Shown here piece after piece: positions 54,140 to 63,148 of a stretch of DNA of 64,000 nucleotides. Source of the stretch: Nocardia brasiliensis ATCC 700358. Its GTDB lineage: Bacteria; Actinomycetota; Actinomycetes; Mycobacteriales; Mycobacteriaceae. Position 1 is the stretch's first letter. Each line of letters opens with the position of its first letter. Location: the NCBI RefSeq assembly GCF_000250675.2, contig NC_018681.1:8990001-9054000 (forward strand). Reading direction: 5' to 3'. The translations under genes and the position numbers were made by a program. The notes under the pieces were generated by a model that did no database searches, was not told the DNA's origin, and saw nothing but the letters and a program-made list of their open reading frames with translations.

Positions 54140-55288
54140 TCAGGGGCGGGTGAGGGTGGCGTAGCGGGTGAGGTGGTGGTCGGGGGTGCCGTATTCGTGG
54201 TGGATGGCGGTGAGGCGTTTGAAGTAGTGGCCGATGGCCAGTTCTTCGGTCATGCCCATGGCGCCGTGTAGTTGGACGGCGTTCTGGCCGATGAAGCGGG
54301 CGGCGCGGGCCACGGTGACCTTGGCTGCGGCGACGGCGCGGGCGCGAGCCGGGGGTTCGGCGGAGAGCGAGTAGATCGCGAGATAGGTGGCCGCAATGGC
54401 TTGTTCGAGTTCCATGTACATGTCGACCATGCGGTGTTGCAGCACTTGGAAACTGCCGATCGGCTGACCGAACTGCTTGCGCTGCTTGGCGTATTCGAGG
54501 GTGTCGGCGAGCACGGTGCGCAGGCAGCCGACGGTTTCGGCGGCGATGGCCGCGATGGCGGTGTCGACGGTGGGTTCGATCGCGACCCAGGCGGTGCCTT
54601 CGATGCCGAGCAACGCGTCGGCGGGCACGCGGAAATCGGTGAACGTGAGGTCGGCGGCGACTCGGTCATCGATGGTCCGGTACGGATGCACCGCGATACC
54701 GGCGGGCGGGTTGTCCGCATCGAAATCGATGCAGAACAACGAGATACCGCGCTGATCGCGCCGATTGCCCGCGGTGCGCGCGGTGATCAGCAGGTGCGTG
54801 GCCAGCGGTGCGCTGGTCACCACGGTCTTCGCGCCGTCGAGCACCCACGAGTCACCATCACGCCGTGCGGTGGTGCTGACATCGTGCAGGGTCTGGCCCG
54901 AAGTCGGTTCCAGCGCAGCGAAAGCCGTGCGCGCCTCGCCCGCCGCGATCTGGCGCAGCACCGCGTCGGCGCGTTCCCCACCGGAGCGGTTCAGCAGTCC
55001 GGCGCCGACGACAATCGTGTCCACGAACGGCTCCACGACCAGCGCACGGCCGAGTTCCTCGGCGATGACCATCATTTCGACCGGCCCACCACCCATGCCG
55101 TCGACCCGCTCGGGCAGGATCGCGCCGAGGATGCCGAGTTCGTCGGCGAACGCGCGCCAGATCGCGGGCTGCCAGCCCGGCCCGGATTTGACCGCGGTGC
55201 GGCTCTTTTCCAGGTCATAGCGCGCGCCGAGGAAGCCGGCGAGGGCGGTGCGGAGCAGTTCCTGCTCCTCGGTGAGTGTGAAGTCCAT
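54140..55288 (-). CDS. Acyl-CoA dehydrogenase, smaller partner
   Basis: A 382-residue FAD enzyme of fatty acid or steroid side-chain beta-oxidation that passes electrons to ETF. DFTLTEEQELLRTALAGFLG opens the helical domain. The beta domain has DDRVAADLTFTDFRVPADALLG, and the last domain QLHGAMGMTEELAIGHYFKRL. The usual carboxyl FAD-contact segment is less obvious than in its neighbour. Its ATG overlaps the stop of the larger gene (TGATG). Adjacent large-small pairs in mycobacteria form alpha2-beta2 enzymes, which is likely here. The acyl substrate is unknown. Confidence 0.88.
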   Translation of the reverse strand: MDFTLTEEQELLRTALAGFLGARYDLEKSRTAVKSGPGWQPAIWRAFADELGILGAILPERVDGMGGGPVEMMVIAEELGRALVVEPFVDTIVVGAGLLNRSGGERADAVLRQIAAGEARTAFAALEPTSGQTLHDVSTTARRDGDSWVLDGAKTVVTSAPLATHLLITARTAGNRRDQRGISLFCIDFDADNPPAGIAVHPYRTIDDRVAADLTFTDFRVPADALLGIEGTAWVAIEPTVDTAIAAIAAETVGCLRTVLADTLEYAKQRKQFGQPIGSFQVLQHRMVDMYMELEQAIAATYLAIYSLSAEPPARARAVAAAKVTVARAARFIGQNAVQLHGAMGMTEELAIGHYFKRLTAIHHEYGTPDHHLTRYATLTRP

Positions 55289-56517
55289 CAGAGCCCCAAT
55301 GCTGCTTTGGCGAGGATGTTTCGCTGAATCTCGTTGCTGCCCGCATAGATCGAGCCGGCCCGGTCGTTGAAGTAGCGCAGCGGCGCGACCGCCTGCCATT
55401 CGCTGCCGCTGTGATAACCGTCCGCGGGCGGCGTGAATTCGGCGATCGGCCCACCGGGTTTGGTGGCATGCGGTTGATACACCCGCGCGCGCGGACCGGC
55501 GGCGGTCAAGGCCAGTTCGGTCAGCTGCTGGCTCAGCTCGGTGGCGAGGATCTTCAGCATGGAGGAGGCCGGTCCCGGGTTCTTGCCCCGCGCCATCGCC
55601 GAAATCGTGCGGTACTCCAGTATTTCGAGCACCTCGGTGCGAATCCGCGCCTCCGCCAGGCGCGCCGAGAATGCCGGATCATCGATCAGCGGATTGCCGT
55701 CCGGTCCTGGCTGTTGCGCCGCTTCGATGCCGATTTCCTGTGCCATCGCCTGCAGGTACGGCGCCATCGCACCACCTCGTTCGTGCACGAGCAGATATTT
55801 GGCGACGGTCCAGCCGTCGTCGATCTGCCCGAGCACATTGCTTTTCGGTACCCGGACGTTGTCGAAGAAAACCTGGTTCTGCACCTGTTCGCCGGAGGTC
55901 ATCACCAGCGGGCGGATCTCGATGCCGGGCGAGGTCATATCGATCAGCAGAAAGGTGATGCCCTGCTGCTTCTTTCCCGTCCGTGCGGTGCGCACCAGGC
56001 AGAAGATCCAATTCGCCTCGGTGGCGTGGGTGGTCCAGATCTTGCTGCCGGTGCAGACGAGGTCGTCGCCGTCCTCGACCGCCGCCATCGTCAGCGCGGC
56101 GAGGTCGGATCCCGCTTCCGGCTCCGAATAGCCTTGGCAGAAGAAGACTTCGCCGGTCAGAATGCGCGGCAGGTAGAACGCTTTCTGTTCCGCGGTCCCG
56201 TAGGCGATGATCGCGTGCGCCACCATCTTGATCCCCATCGGGGACAGCGCGGGCGCTCCCGCCAGTGTCGATTCCCGCGCGAAGATGTAGTGCTGCGTGA
56301 GGCTCCATTCGCACCCGCCGTATTCGACGGGCCAGGCGGGCGCCGCCCAGCCGCGCTCGTGCAGGATCCGCTGCCATTGCATGCTGGCCTCGTGATCGGG
56401 GTAGACGCTTGTCGCCAATCGTCCGGCGCGCCGCAACTCCGGTGTCAGTTCGGCGTCGAGAAACGCCCGCACCTCGTCCCGAAATGCCAGATCGGCCGCT
56501 GACCAGTCGAATTCCAT
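55288..56517 (-). CDS. Acyl-CoA dehydrogenase, larger partner
   Basis: A 409-residue acyl-CoA dehydrogenase. Typical segments are FCQGYSEPEAGSDLAAL and GSKIWTTHATEANW at the flavin, then VFFDNVRVPKSNVLG, and the carboxyl YAGSNEIQRNILAK contacting FAD. It is translationally coupled to the smaller dehydrogenase, supporting a heteromeric enzyme. The reduced cofactor would be reoxidised by ETF and then EtfD, encoded 2.4 kb away. Confidence 0.92.
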   Translation of the reverse strand: MEFDWSAADLAFRDEVRAFLDAELTPELRRAGRLATSVYPDHEASMQWQRILHERGWAAPAWPVEYGGCEWSLTQHYIFARESTLAGAPALSPMGIKMVAHAIIAYGTAEQKAFYLPRILTGEVFFCQGYSEPEAGSDLAALTMAAVEDGDDLVCTGSKIWTTHATEANWIFCLVRTARTGKKQQGITFLLIDMTSPGIEIRPLVMTSGEQVQNQVFFDNVRVPKSNVLGQIDDGWTVAKYLLVHERGGAMAPYLQAMAQEIGIEAAQQPGPDGNPLIDDPAFSARLAEARIRTEVLEILEYRTISAMARGKNPGPASSMLKILATELSQQLTELALTAAGPRARVYQPHATKPGGPIAEFTPPADGYHSGSEWQAVAPLRYFNDRAGSIYAGSNEIQRNILAKAALGL

Positions 56518-56665
56518 CAGCCCTCCCGGAGGGTGTGCACCAGTGCGTCGCCATCGGCCGGAGCCGAAACGAGACAGGACCTACGTGTGTCCCGCCACTG
56601 TAGCAAACTGATGTCACCTGCCAGCAATTAGCTGAAGCATGCGCTGATCCCCGATGAAACCCCAG

Positions 56666-57199
56666 CTAGGCGTCACAATCCTCGAAGAAGGCCCGGACGT
56701 AGCCCGCCGACTGATAGGCGTAGTCCCACGCCCAGCGCGGAACGGAGAGGGCGGGCTCGGGGTCGACGAAGAGCAGCTCGCCGGACCAGCATTTGCCGAG
56801 GATGTAGCGGGCCCGGGAGATGTGCGGGGTGAAGGTGACCACGATGACGCGCTGCCAACCGCCGGCCCGCGCCATCCGCGCGAGAAAGCGGCCCTCGCCG
56901 CGGGTGGTGCGGGGCGCAGGATCGAAACAGATCACCTGGAAGCTGTAGCTGCCGTGGCAGATTCGATTGATCAGGGTGCTGTGCTCGTACGGATCCGAGA
57001 TCAGGACCCGGGGCGCGAAGCCTTCGGCAGCCAGTCGCAGCGCCAGCTGTTCGCGGCCGTCGTGCGCCCCGCCGAGGACCAGGATCGCGTCGGCGGGAAC
57101 GGGGGTGTCGGTGCGCGGCCGGACATAGACCGGCCACAGCGCCGCCACGACCGACACGGCGACGACCAGGCCGAGCACGGCCCACCGCAAGCGTCGCAT
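56666..57199 (-). CDS. YdcF/DUF218 family membrane protein
   Basis: A 177-residue protein with one amino-terminal membrane segment (about 4-26) and a Rossmann-like DUF218 domain. Its marks are ADAILVLGGAHDGREQLALRL near residue 40 and RVIVVTFTPHISRARYILGKCW near 120. Members such as SanA and YdcF are linked to envelope barrier function; the reaction is unknown. The ATG at 57199 (MRRLRWAVLG) gives a proper anchor; a longer frame would overlap the divergent promoter. Confidence 0.8.
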   Translation of the reverse strand: MRRLRWAVLGLVVAVSVVAALWPVYVRPRTDTPVPADAILVLGGAHDGREQLALRLAAEGFAPRVLISDPYEHSTLINRICHGSYSFQVICFDPAPRTTRGEGRFLARMARAGGWQRVIVVTFTPHISRARYILGKCWSGELLFVDPEPALSVPRWAWDYAYQSAGYVRAFFEDCDA

Positions 57200-57333
57200 C
57201 CCGTCGATGCTAGCCGTGTCGTCGCAGGTCAGGGTGGCCAACCCGGGCTGCGTCGCCACATGTACACCTACCGTTGCCGTGACCCTTGCCTCGGTGACGT
57301 GGTGTGGCCACCGGGGAGGCTTATCAATCGATC

Positions 57334-58656
57334 ATGCGATGCACAGTCTTCGGAACCGGGTACCTCGGGGCCACGCACGCGGCGTGCATGGCCGAACTCG
57401 GGCACGACGTGATCGGGGTGGACGTCGACCCGGGCAAGGTCGCGAAGCTGTCCGATGGTGTGGTGCCGTTCTACGAACCCGGCCTCGAGGAAGTGCTGCG
57501 GCGCAACCTCGACGCGGGCAGGTTGCGATTCACCACGTCTTACGCCGAAGCCGCGGCACATTCGGAGGTGCACTTCCTCGGTGTGGGCACGCCGCAGAAG
57601 AAGGGTGAGTACGCCGCGGACCTGAAATATGTGCACGCCGTGGTGGATACGCTCGTCCCGATGCTGGAGCGTCCGTCGGTGATCATCGGCAAGTCCACCG
57701 TGCCGGTCGGCACCGCGACCGCGCTCGGGGCCAGGGCTCGCGCGCTCACCTCCGCCGAGGTCGAGGTGGCGTGGAACCCCGAGTTCCTCCGGGAAGGCTT
57801 CGCGGTGAAGGACACGCTGCGCCCGGATCGCCTTGTGCTGGGCGTGGATCGGGAGCGCGACGCCGCGGCCTGGGTCGAGCAGCTGGTGCGCGAGGTCTAC
57901 GCGGATCTGATCACCGCCGAGGTGCCGTTCCTGCTGACCGACCTGGCCACCGCGGAATTGGTGAAGGTTTCGGCCAACGCCTTTCTCGCGACCAAGATTT
58001 CGTTCATCAACGCGGTCTCCGAGGTGTGCGAGGCGACCGGCGCCGACGTGACGATGCTGGCCGACGCGCTCGGCTACGACGCCCGCATCGGCCGCCGATT
58101 CCTCAATGCCGGACTGGGTTTCGGCGGCGGCTGCCTACCGAAGGACATCCGCGCGTTCATGGCCCGCTCCGGTGAGCTCGGCGCCGATCACGCGGTGGCG
58201 TTCCTGCGCGAGGTCGACAACATCAACATGCGCCGCCGCACCAAGGTGGTGGACATGGCGGCCCGCGCCTGCGGCGGTTCGCTGCTCGGCGCGAACGTGG
58301 CCGTGCTGGGCGCCGCGTTCAAACCCGAATCCGATGACGTGCGGGATTCCCCGGCGCTGAATGTGGCGGGCATGATCCAGCTGCACGGCGCGGTGGTGAC
58401 CGTGTATGACCCGAAAGCACTGGAGAATTCGCGCCGGGTGTTCCCGACGCTCAACTACGCCACCTCGATTGCGGAAGCGTGCGAACGCGCCGATGTAGTC
58501 TTGGTGCTCACCGAATGGGACGAGTTCACCTCATTGCGTCCGGCCGATCTGGAGCGAGTGGTGCGGTCCCGGTCGATCATCGACGGGAGGAATTGTCTCA
58601 ATCGTGCCATTTGGCGAGAAGCCGGATGGGTGTACGCCGGACTGGGTACCCCGTAG
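57334..58656 (+). CDS. udgA: UDP-glucose 6-dehydrogenase
   Basis: A 440-residue NAD-dependent enzyme oxidising UDP-glucose to UDP-glucuronate for cell-surface polysaccharide. The NAD motif is VFGTGYLGATHAACMAELG (residues 5-23). Catalytic Cys lies in LGFGGGCLPKDIRAF near residue 267, and the helical domain contains ELVKVSANAFLATKISFINAVSE. The carboxyl domain has VLGAAFKPESDDVRDSP. I chose the ATG at 57334 (MRCTVFGTGYLG); GGGGAGG lies 14 bases upstream, a rather long spacing. It resembles M. tuberculosis Rv0322. Confidence 0.9.
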   Translation: MRCTVFGTGYLGATHAACMAELGHDVIGVDVDPGKVAKLSDGVVPFYEPGLEEVLRRNLDAGRLRFTTSYAEAAAHSEVHFLGVGTPQKKGEYAADLKYVHAVVDTLVPMLERPSVIIGKSTVPVGTATALGARARALTSAEVEVAWNPEFLREGFAVKDTLRPDRLVLGVDRERDAAAWVEQLVREVYADLITAEVPFLLTDLATAELVKVSANAFLATKISFINAVSEVCEATGADVTMLADALGYDARIGRRFLNAGLGFGGGCLPKDIRAFMARSGELGADHAVAFLREVDNINMRRRTKVVDMAARACGGSLLGANVAVLGAAFKPESDDVRDSPALNVAGMIQLHGAVVTVYDPKALENSRRVFPTLNYATSIAEACERADVVLVLTEWDEFTSLRPADLERVVRSRSIIDGRNCLNRAIWREAGWVYAGLGTP

Positions 58657-58794
58657 AGTTGCGTCGCGGCGGCGCGGTCTGCGGCGGTAGGCATGGTCCT
58701 GCCGTATCCACAGACGCTCGCCGACGGTATGGTCCGGGGAGCGGGCCTTCGCGCTGGCTCGCATGTCGTGAAGTGTGAACGAGATGGGCAGCTG

Positions 58795-60102
58795 ATGAGT
58801 TCGGTACTGGGAGTTTCGGTGGGGGCCGGCGCTGTCCGTATGGCGCGACCACACACCGCGAACCCCCACGGGCACGTCGAGCCGCATTCGTTCGATCTGC
58901 AGACCGTTCCGGTCGCCGGCCAGACGGTCGAGGAGCTGGCCGCCGAGGCCATCGGCGTCACGCTGGAGACCACGCCCGGCATCGCCGCCACCGCGATCGC
59001 CTACCGCAGCGAGCAGCACGCCCGCGCGGTGCGCGCGGCCATGGCCCGCCAGCAGCTGACCAATTACGAACTCGTCCCCGAGGTGGTCGCCGCGCTGGAA
59101 TTCGCGCAGTCCACCGGTGATATCCGCGGCATCTCCTCGCTGGTCGTCTACGACCTCGGCAGCTCGGGTCTGTCGGTGAGCGTGGTGGACACCCAGTCGC
59201 GGGAGATCCGCTACAGCGAGCGCACCAGCGATATCAGCGGCGACTACCTCGACTCGTTGATCCGCGAACAGCAGATCGCCTCCGGCCGGATCGCGCATCC
59301 GCCGGACGCGGCGGGCCTGGCCGCACTGGACGGGCTGTGCCGCGAAGCCAAGGAACAGCTATCCACCAACACCGCGGTCGCGCTCCCCAGCGAGCAGGGC
59401 CTGGTGTTACTGGCACAGGAGAACTTCGAGTCGCTGATCATGCTGGCGATCGAATCGTCGGCGCGGATGGCGCGCGACGTGATCACCCGCTCCGACCGCC
59501 CCGTGCACGGCGTGCTCGCGATCGGCGGCTGCGCCCGGATTCCGCTGGTGGCCAAGGTACTCGAACGCTGGATGGGTGTGCCGGTGATCGTGCCGCAGAG
59601 CCCGGAGACCGTGGTGGCCCGCGGTGCCGCGCTGCTCGCCCGGCCGGTGCAGCCCGAGGCGGCGGCGGCCGGCGCGGTGCTCGATGACGAATTATCCCCG
59701 GCCTGGTTATCGACGCCCCCGAAGAAACGCGGTAAACGCGAGATCAGCGGCGCGGTGCTGACCGTCAGCGCGCTCGCGGTGGTCGCCGCGATCGGCCTGG
59801 GCCTGGGCTACGGTCCCCAAGTACTGCAACGCGATTCGCACAGCGAAGGATCACCCACCGTGCCGACGACCACGTCGCCGCGCACCACCACGCTCGACCC
59901 GCAGATCGCCGTCGCCCCCGCGACACCCTCGGAGACGCCCGCGGAATCGGTGGCCGCGCCGCCGCCGCGCCGGGCCACCACCGAGCCCCCGCCGCCACCG
60001 GCCCCGGGCCCCAACACCATTGTCGTGCCGGGGCTTCCGCCGATCGTGGTGCCCACGATCCCGCCCGAGGTCTTCCCCTTCCCACCGCCCCCGCCGCGCT
60101 AG
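58795..60102 (+). CDS. Membrane-anchored Hsp70-like protein, third copy
   Basis: A 435-residue relative of the protein at 39.0 kb. The actin-type ATPase fold has phosphate-2 loop VVYDLGSSGLSVSVVD (118-132, Asp120) and adenosine motif LAIGGCARIPLVAKVLERW (241-259). A basic linker (PKKRGKRE) leads to one membrane helix (318-338). The exported tail of about 95 residues is Pro/Thr-rich and ends IPPEVFPFPPPPPR. No substrate-binding domain is present. The amino-terminal first lobe is shorter than in classic Hsp70. The ATG at 58795 is the start that aligns; upstream frame is unlikely. It stands between udgA and the YibE/F gene. A receptor-like role is inference. Confidence 0.83.
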   Translation: MSSVLGVSVGAGAVRMARPHTANPHGHVEPHSFDLQTVPVAGQTVEELAAEAIGVTLETTPGIAATAIAYRSEQHARAVRAAMARQQLTNYELVPEVVAALEFAQSTGDIRGISSLVVYDLGSSGLSVSVVDTQSREIRYSERTSDISGDYLDSLIREQQIASGRIAHPPDAAGLAALDGLCREAKEQLSTNTAVALPSEQGLVLLAQENFESLIMLAIESSARMARDVITRSDRPVHGVLAIGGCARIPLVAKVLERWMGVPVIVPQSPETVVARGAALLARPVQPEAAAAGAVLDDELSPAWLSTPPKKRGKREISGAVLTVSALAVVAAIGLGLGYGPQVLQRDSHSEGSPTVPTTTSPRTTTLDPQIAVAPATPSETPAESVAAPPPRRATTEPPPPPAPGPNTIVVPGLPPIVVPTIPPEVFPFPPPPPR

Positions 60103-60163
60103 GCCTGTCTCGAAGTCCGGCCGGATGCGCCGCGGTTCAGCCCGTCACCTGGCCGCGTCGTCC

Positions 60164-61438
60164 TCAGTTCCGCGCGTGCCGGGCCCGGCGCGGCGGCTCG
60201 ACCGGCGCGTGGCTGCCGAACGGACGAGCGAGCATCACCGCGATGGCGGTGGTCAGCGGGACGGACAGGGCCAGGGCGATACCGCCGACGGACGAGCGGG
60301 CGATCTCGATGGCCACGGCGTCGCCGGTCAGCACGTCCCGGATGGATCGCCCCGCGACGCTGAACAACAGCAGCAGCGGCAACGCGCCGCCGGCGTAGGC
60401 GAGCACCAGCGTGTACACGGTGCTGGCGATATGGTCGCGGCCGACCCGCATCGCCGCGGTGAAGACCTCCCGCCGCGACGCGCCCTTGTCGATGGCGGCC
60501 AGCTCGAAGGCCGCCGAGGCCTGTGTGATGGTGACGTCGTTCAGCACGCCGAGCGAACCGATGATGAAGCCGGCCAGCAGCAGCCCGGTGATGCTGACGT
60601 GTTCGATATAGGTGGCGACGTTGGTGTTCTGTTCCTCGGACAGGCCGGTGAGGTTGGTCATCTTGATCGCCACCCAGGACAGCACCGCGGCGACGATCAT
60701 CGAGGTGAGCGTCCCGAGCAGGGCCGAGCTGGTGCGCAGGTTCACCCCGTGCGCCAGGTACAGCACCGCGTAGAGGATGAGGGCGCCGGCGACCAGCGCG
60801 ACCGGGATGGCGGGCTTGCCGTCCAGCAGCGCGGGCAGCATGAACAGCACCAGCACCGCGAACGCGAACACCAGACCGAGCAGCGCGCGCAGGCCGCGCC
60901 AGCGCGCCACCGCCACGATCACCACGACGAAGGCGACGACGATCAGCGTCAGCGGTAGCCCGCGCGCGTAGTCCTCGAACGAGTACATCGGCGTGCCGCT
61001 CGGGTCGGTCTGGCGCACCAGGCGCAGCTTGTCGCCGGCGTGCAGATCGGGTTGGCCAGGGCCAGGGGCGATTTCGAGCAGGGTGCGGTTGCCCTTGTGC
61101 GGCCCGGATTCGATCTCGATCAGGCTGCGCTGACAGGTGTAGGCGTTGTTGCGCGGGGCGTCGGGCTGCTCCACGAAGACCTTGCCGATCGAGGCGCTGC
61201 CGCACGGCCCGATGTCTTGCAGGACCACCGTGCCCGCCTCGGTCTGCACCGCGCCGCCGCCGGCGTTCTGCATGGGCAGCGGGATGTCGATGTGCTGTTT
61301 GCTCGGCCAGAGCAGGAAGGCGCCTGCCAGCACCACGATGCCGATGACGGTGAGCAGTCCGATGACCACGCGGGCGGCGGTGTCGCCGATCGCGATGGGA
61401 CCGGAGTGATCGTGGTGATGGTGGTGGTGATCGGTCAC
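60164..61438 (-). CDS. YibE/F family membrane protein with a His-rich head
   Basis: A 424-residue multi-span membrane protein of the YibE/F family, with unknown transport role. The amino end carries six consecutive histidines plus further His and Asp (MTDHHHHHHDHS), a likely metal-binding head. One helix (22-44) precedes an exported domain (45-165), and the YibE/F permease core follows with GSLGVLNDVTITQASAAFEL and FTAAMRVGRDHIASTVYTLVLAYAG in parts. The start is a GTG. The gap upstream has GC-rich repeats like copper-responsive CsoR sites, so metal control is possible. Confidence 0.85.
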   Translation of the reverse strand: MTDHHHHHHDHSGPIAIGDTAARVVIGLLTVIGIVVLAGAFLLWPSKQHIDIPLPMQNAGGGAVQTEAGTVVLQDIGPCGSASIGKVFVEQPDAPRNNAYTCQRSLIEIESGPHKGNRTLLEIAPGPGQPDLHAGDKLRLVRQTDPSGTPMYSFEDYARGLPLTLIVVAFVVVIVAVARWRGLRALLGLVFAFAVLVLFMLPALLDGKPAIPVALVAGALILYAVLYLAHGVNLRTSSALLGTLTSMIVAAVLSWVAIKMTNLTGLSEEQNTNVATYIEHVSITGLLLAGFIIGSLGVLNDVTITQASAAFELAAIDKGASRREVFTAAMRVGRDHIASTVYTLVLAYAGGALPLLLLFSVAGRSIRDVLTGDAVAIEIARSSVGGIALALSVPLTTAIAVMLARPFGSHAPVEPPRRARHARN

Positions 61439-61573
61439 GCGCAGAGCTTAAAGGATTTCATTTTCAAGTTGCGACCGGAAACAGCCGAGGGGGTATGCCG
61501 CTGACTTGCGGAGAGGTTCGGGAGGGGGCGGCGGAGAGCAGGGGGATGTCTCCGCCGCCCACAGGGCTGGCGG

Positions 61574-61635
61574 CCCAGGGGGGTAGGCGGCCGAACCCGA
61601 GACCGAGTTAACCCAGGGGGGTAGGCAACTCGGTC
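61574..61635 (-). repeat. Direct repeats resembling CsoR-type operators
   Basis: CCCAGGGGGGTAGGC occurs at 61574-61588 and 61612-61626. The second copy lies inside a perfect 9-bp inverted repeat GACCGAGTT (61601-61609) / AACTCGGTC (61627-61635). On the minus strand the second core reads TACCCCCCTGGGTTA, one base from TACCC-N5-GGGTA, the core of CsoR/RicR-type sites. Confidence 0.5.
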
Positions 61636-61709
61636 GGACACTCGAAAGTGCCGATTCCTACTGTACACAAAAGTACTTCGTTTGCGCTAGAGAAGTCTCC
61701 AAACCTCGC

Positions 61710-61723
61710 ATGTATTCATACAT
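61710..61723. promoter_or_regulatory. ATGTAT-TC-ATACAT palindrome
   Basis: A perfect 14-base palindrome in the AT-rich part of the gap, 272 bases upstream of the YibE/F start. It could be an operator for a distant regulator. GGTATG nearby at 61726-61731 is a related half-site. Confidence 0.4.
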
Positions 61724-61781
61724 TCGGTATGTTTAGGGGCCGAAACCAGGGCGATCCCGTTGCCGGAGGGTGGCGAGCAAG

Positions 61782-63038
61782 CTACTGGCGATAGCTGGAC
61801 AGGAAGTTGCCGAAGCGCTCGATGGCGACCGCGAGGTCCCTGGCCCACGGCAGCGTGACGATCCGCAGATGATCGTGGTTCGGCCAGTTGAAACCGGTCC
61901 CCTGCACCATCAGGATCTTCTCCTGCAGCAGCAGATCCAGGATCAGCTTCGAATCATCATGGATCTCATACACATTCGGGTCCAGCCTGGGGAACGCGTA
62001 CAGCGCACCCTTCGGTTTCACGCAGGACACACCGGGAATCATGTTGAGCCGCTCCCACGCGACATCGCGCTGCTCGAGCAGGCGCCCGCCGGGCAGGATC
62101 AGATCCTCGATACTCTGATGACCGCCGAGCGCCACCTGAATCGCATGCTGCGCAGGCACATTCGGGCACAGGCGGGACGAGGCGAGCAGGTCGATCCCCT
62201 CCAGGAAACCGGCCGCGTGCTCCTTCGGGCCGGTGATCGCCAGCCATCCGGAGCGATAGCCCGCCACCCGGTACGCCTTGGACAGGCCGTTGAAGGTCAG
62301 GCACAGCAGATCCGGCGCTACCGAGGCCATCGAAACGTGCTTGGCGTCGTCGTAGAGGATCTTGTCGTAGATCTCGTCGGCGAGCAGCAGCAATTGATGC
62401 TTGCGCGCTATATCGGCGAGCTGCTGCAGAATTTCCGCCGAATACACCGCACCCGTCGGATTATTCGGATTGATCACCAGCAGCGCCTTGGTCTTGTCAG
62501 TGATCTTCGATTCGATATCGGCGATATCGGGCTGCCAGCCGCTGGACTCGTCGCACAGGTAATGCACCGGGGTGCCGCCGGCCAGGCTGGTCATCGCGGT
62601 CCACAGCGGATAGTCCGGCGCCGGGATCAGCACCTCGTCGCCGTTGTCCAGCAGCGCCTGCATGGTGATGGTGATCAGCTCGGAGACGCCGTTGCCGAGG
62701 TAGACGTCGTCCACGTCCAGTTCGGGGAAGCCGGGCACCAGTTCGTAGCGGGTGACGACCGCGCGCCGGGCCGAGGTGATGCCCTTGGATTCGGAGTAGC
62801 CCTGGGCATACGGGAGCGACGCGATGATGTCGCGCATGATCACATCCGGCGCCTCGAAACCGAACGGCGCCGGGTTGCCGATATTGAGCTTGAGGATGCG
62901 ATGCCCCTCCGCCTCCAGCCGTGCCGCCTGCGCGTGTACCGGTCCACGGATTTCGTAGACGACGTTCTGCAGCTTCGTGGACTGCTCGAGTACGCGCGGC
63001 GGGCGATGCGGTAGATGACTGGGGCTCACCCGTCCCAT
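61782..63038 (-). CDS. PLP-dependent class I aminotransferase (AspC/AlaA-like)
   Basis: A 418-residue aminotransferase. Segments typical of the class are LNIGNPAPFGFEAPD at the amino end, LGNGVSELITITMQAL, the Asn-Pro-Thr-Gly pocket in NPNNPTGAVYS, and the lysine loop FNGLSKAYRVAGYRSGW near residue 255. The carboxyl arginine region reads PNHDHLRIVTLP. It matches M. tuberculosis Rv0337c, adjacent to etfD there. Alanine-pyruvate or aspartate-type activity is likely. I start at the ATG at 63038; another ATG six codons earlier is possible. Confidence 0.92.
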   Translation of the reverse strand: MGRVSPSHLPHRPPRVLEQSTKLQNVVYEIRGPVHAQAARLEAEGHRILKLNIGNPAPFGFEAPDVIMRDIIASLPYAQGYSESKGITSARRAVVTRYELVPGFPELDVDDVYLGNGVSELITITMQALLDNGDEVLIPAPDYPLWTAMTSLAGGTPVHYLCDESSGWQPDIADIESKITDKTKALLVINPNNPTGAVYSAEILQQLADIARKHQLLLLADEIYDKILYDDAKHVSMASVAPDLLCLTFNGLSKAYRVAGYRSGWLAITGPKEHAAGFLEGIDLLASSRLCPNVPAQHAIQVALGGHQSIEDLILPGGRLLEQRDVAWERLNMIPGVSCVKPKGALYAFPRLDPNVYEIHDDSKLILDLLLQEKILMVQGTGFNWPNHDHLRIVTLPWARDLAVAIERFGNFLSSYRQ

Positions 63039-63148
63039 GGTGCCAGGTGACCGCAAGCCGATAAACGTCCAGCTCGCGCCGATTGCCGGTATTTCACCGG
63101 GACGACGCGAACCGACCCCTCGCCGGGCGGGCGATTGTGACGAGCACC

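Larger units (their letters stand above)
61439..61781 (-). promoter_or_regulatory. Regulatory gap upstream of the YibE/F gene
   Basis: A 343-base region with no gene. It holds the 15-base direct repeats described separately, a palindrome at 61710-61723 and an AT-rich patch (61650-61740). All lie upstream of the YibE/F start. The aminotransferase stop closes it on the right. Confidence 0.55.

Noticed and set aside
61710..61723. Palindrome considered as a terminator for the aminotransferase
   Set aside because: It is 59 bases past the stop, short, AT-rich and without a T-tract in the right direction.
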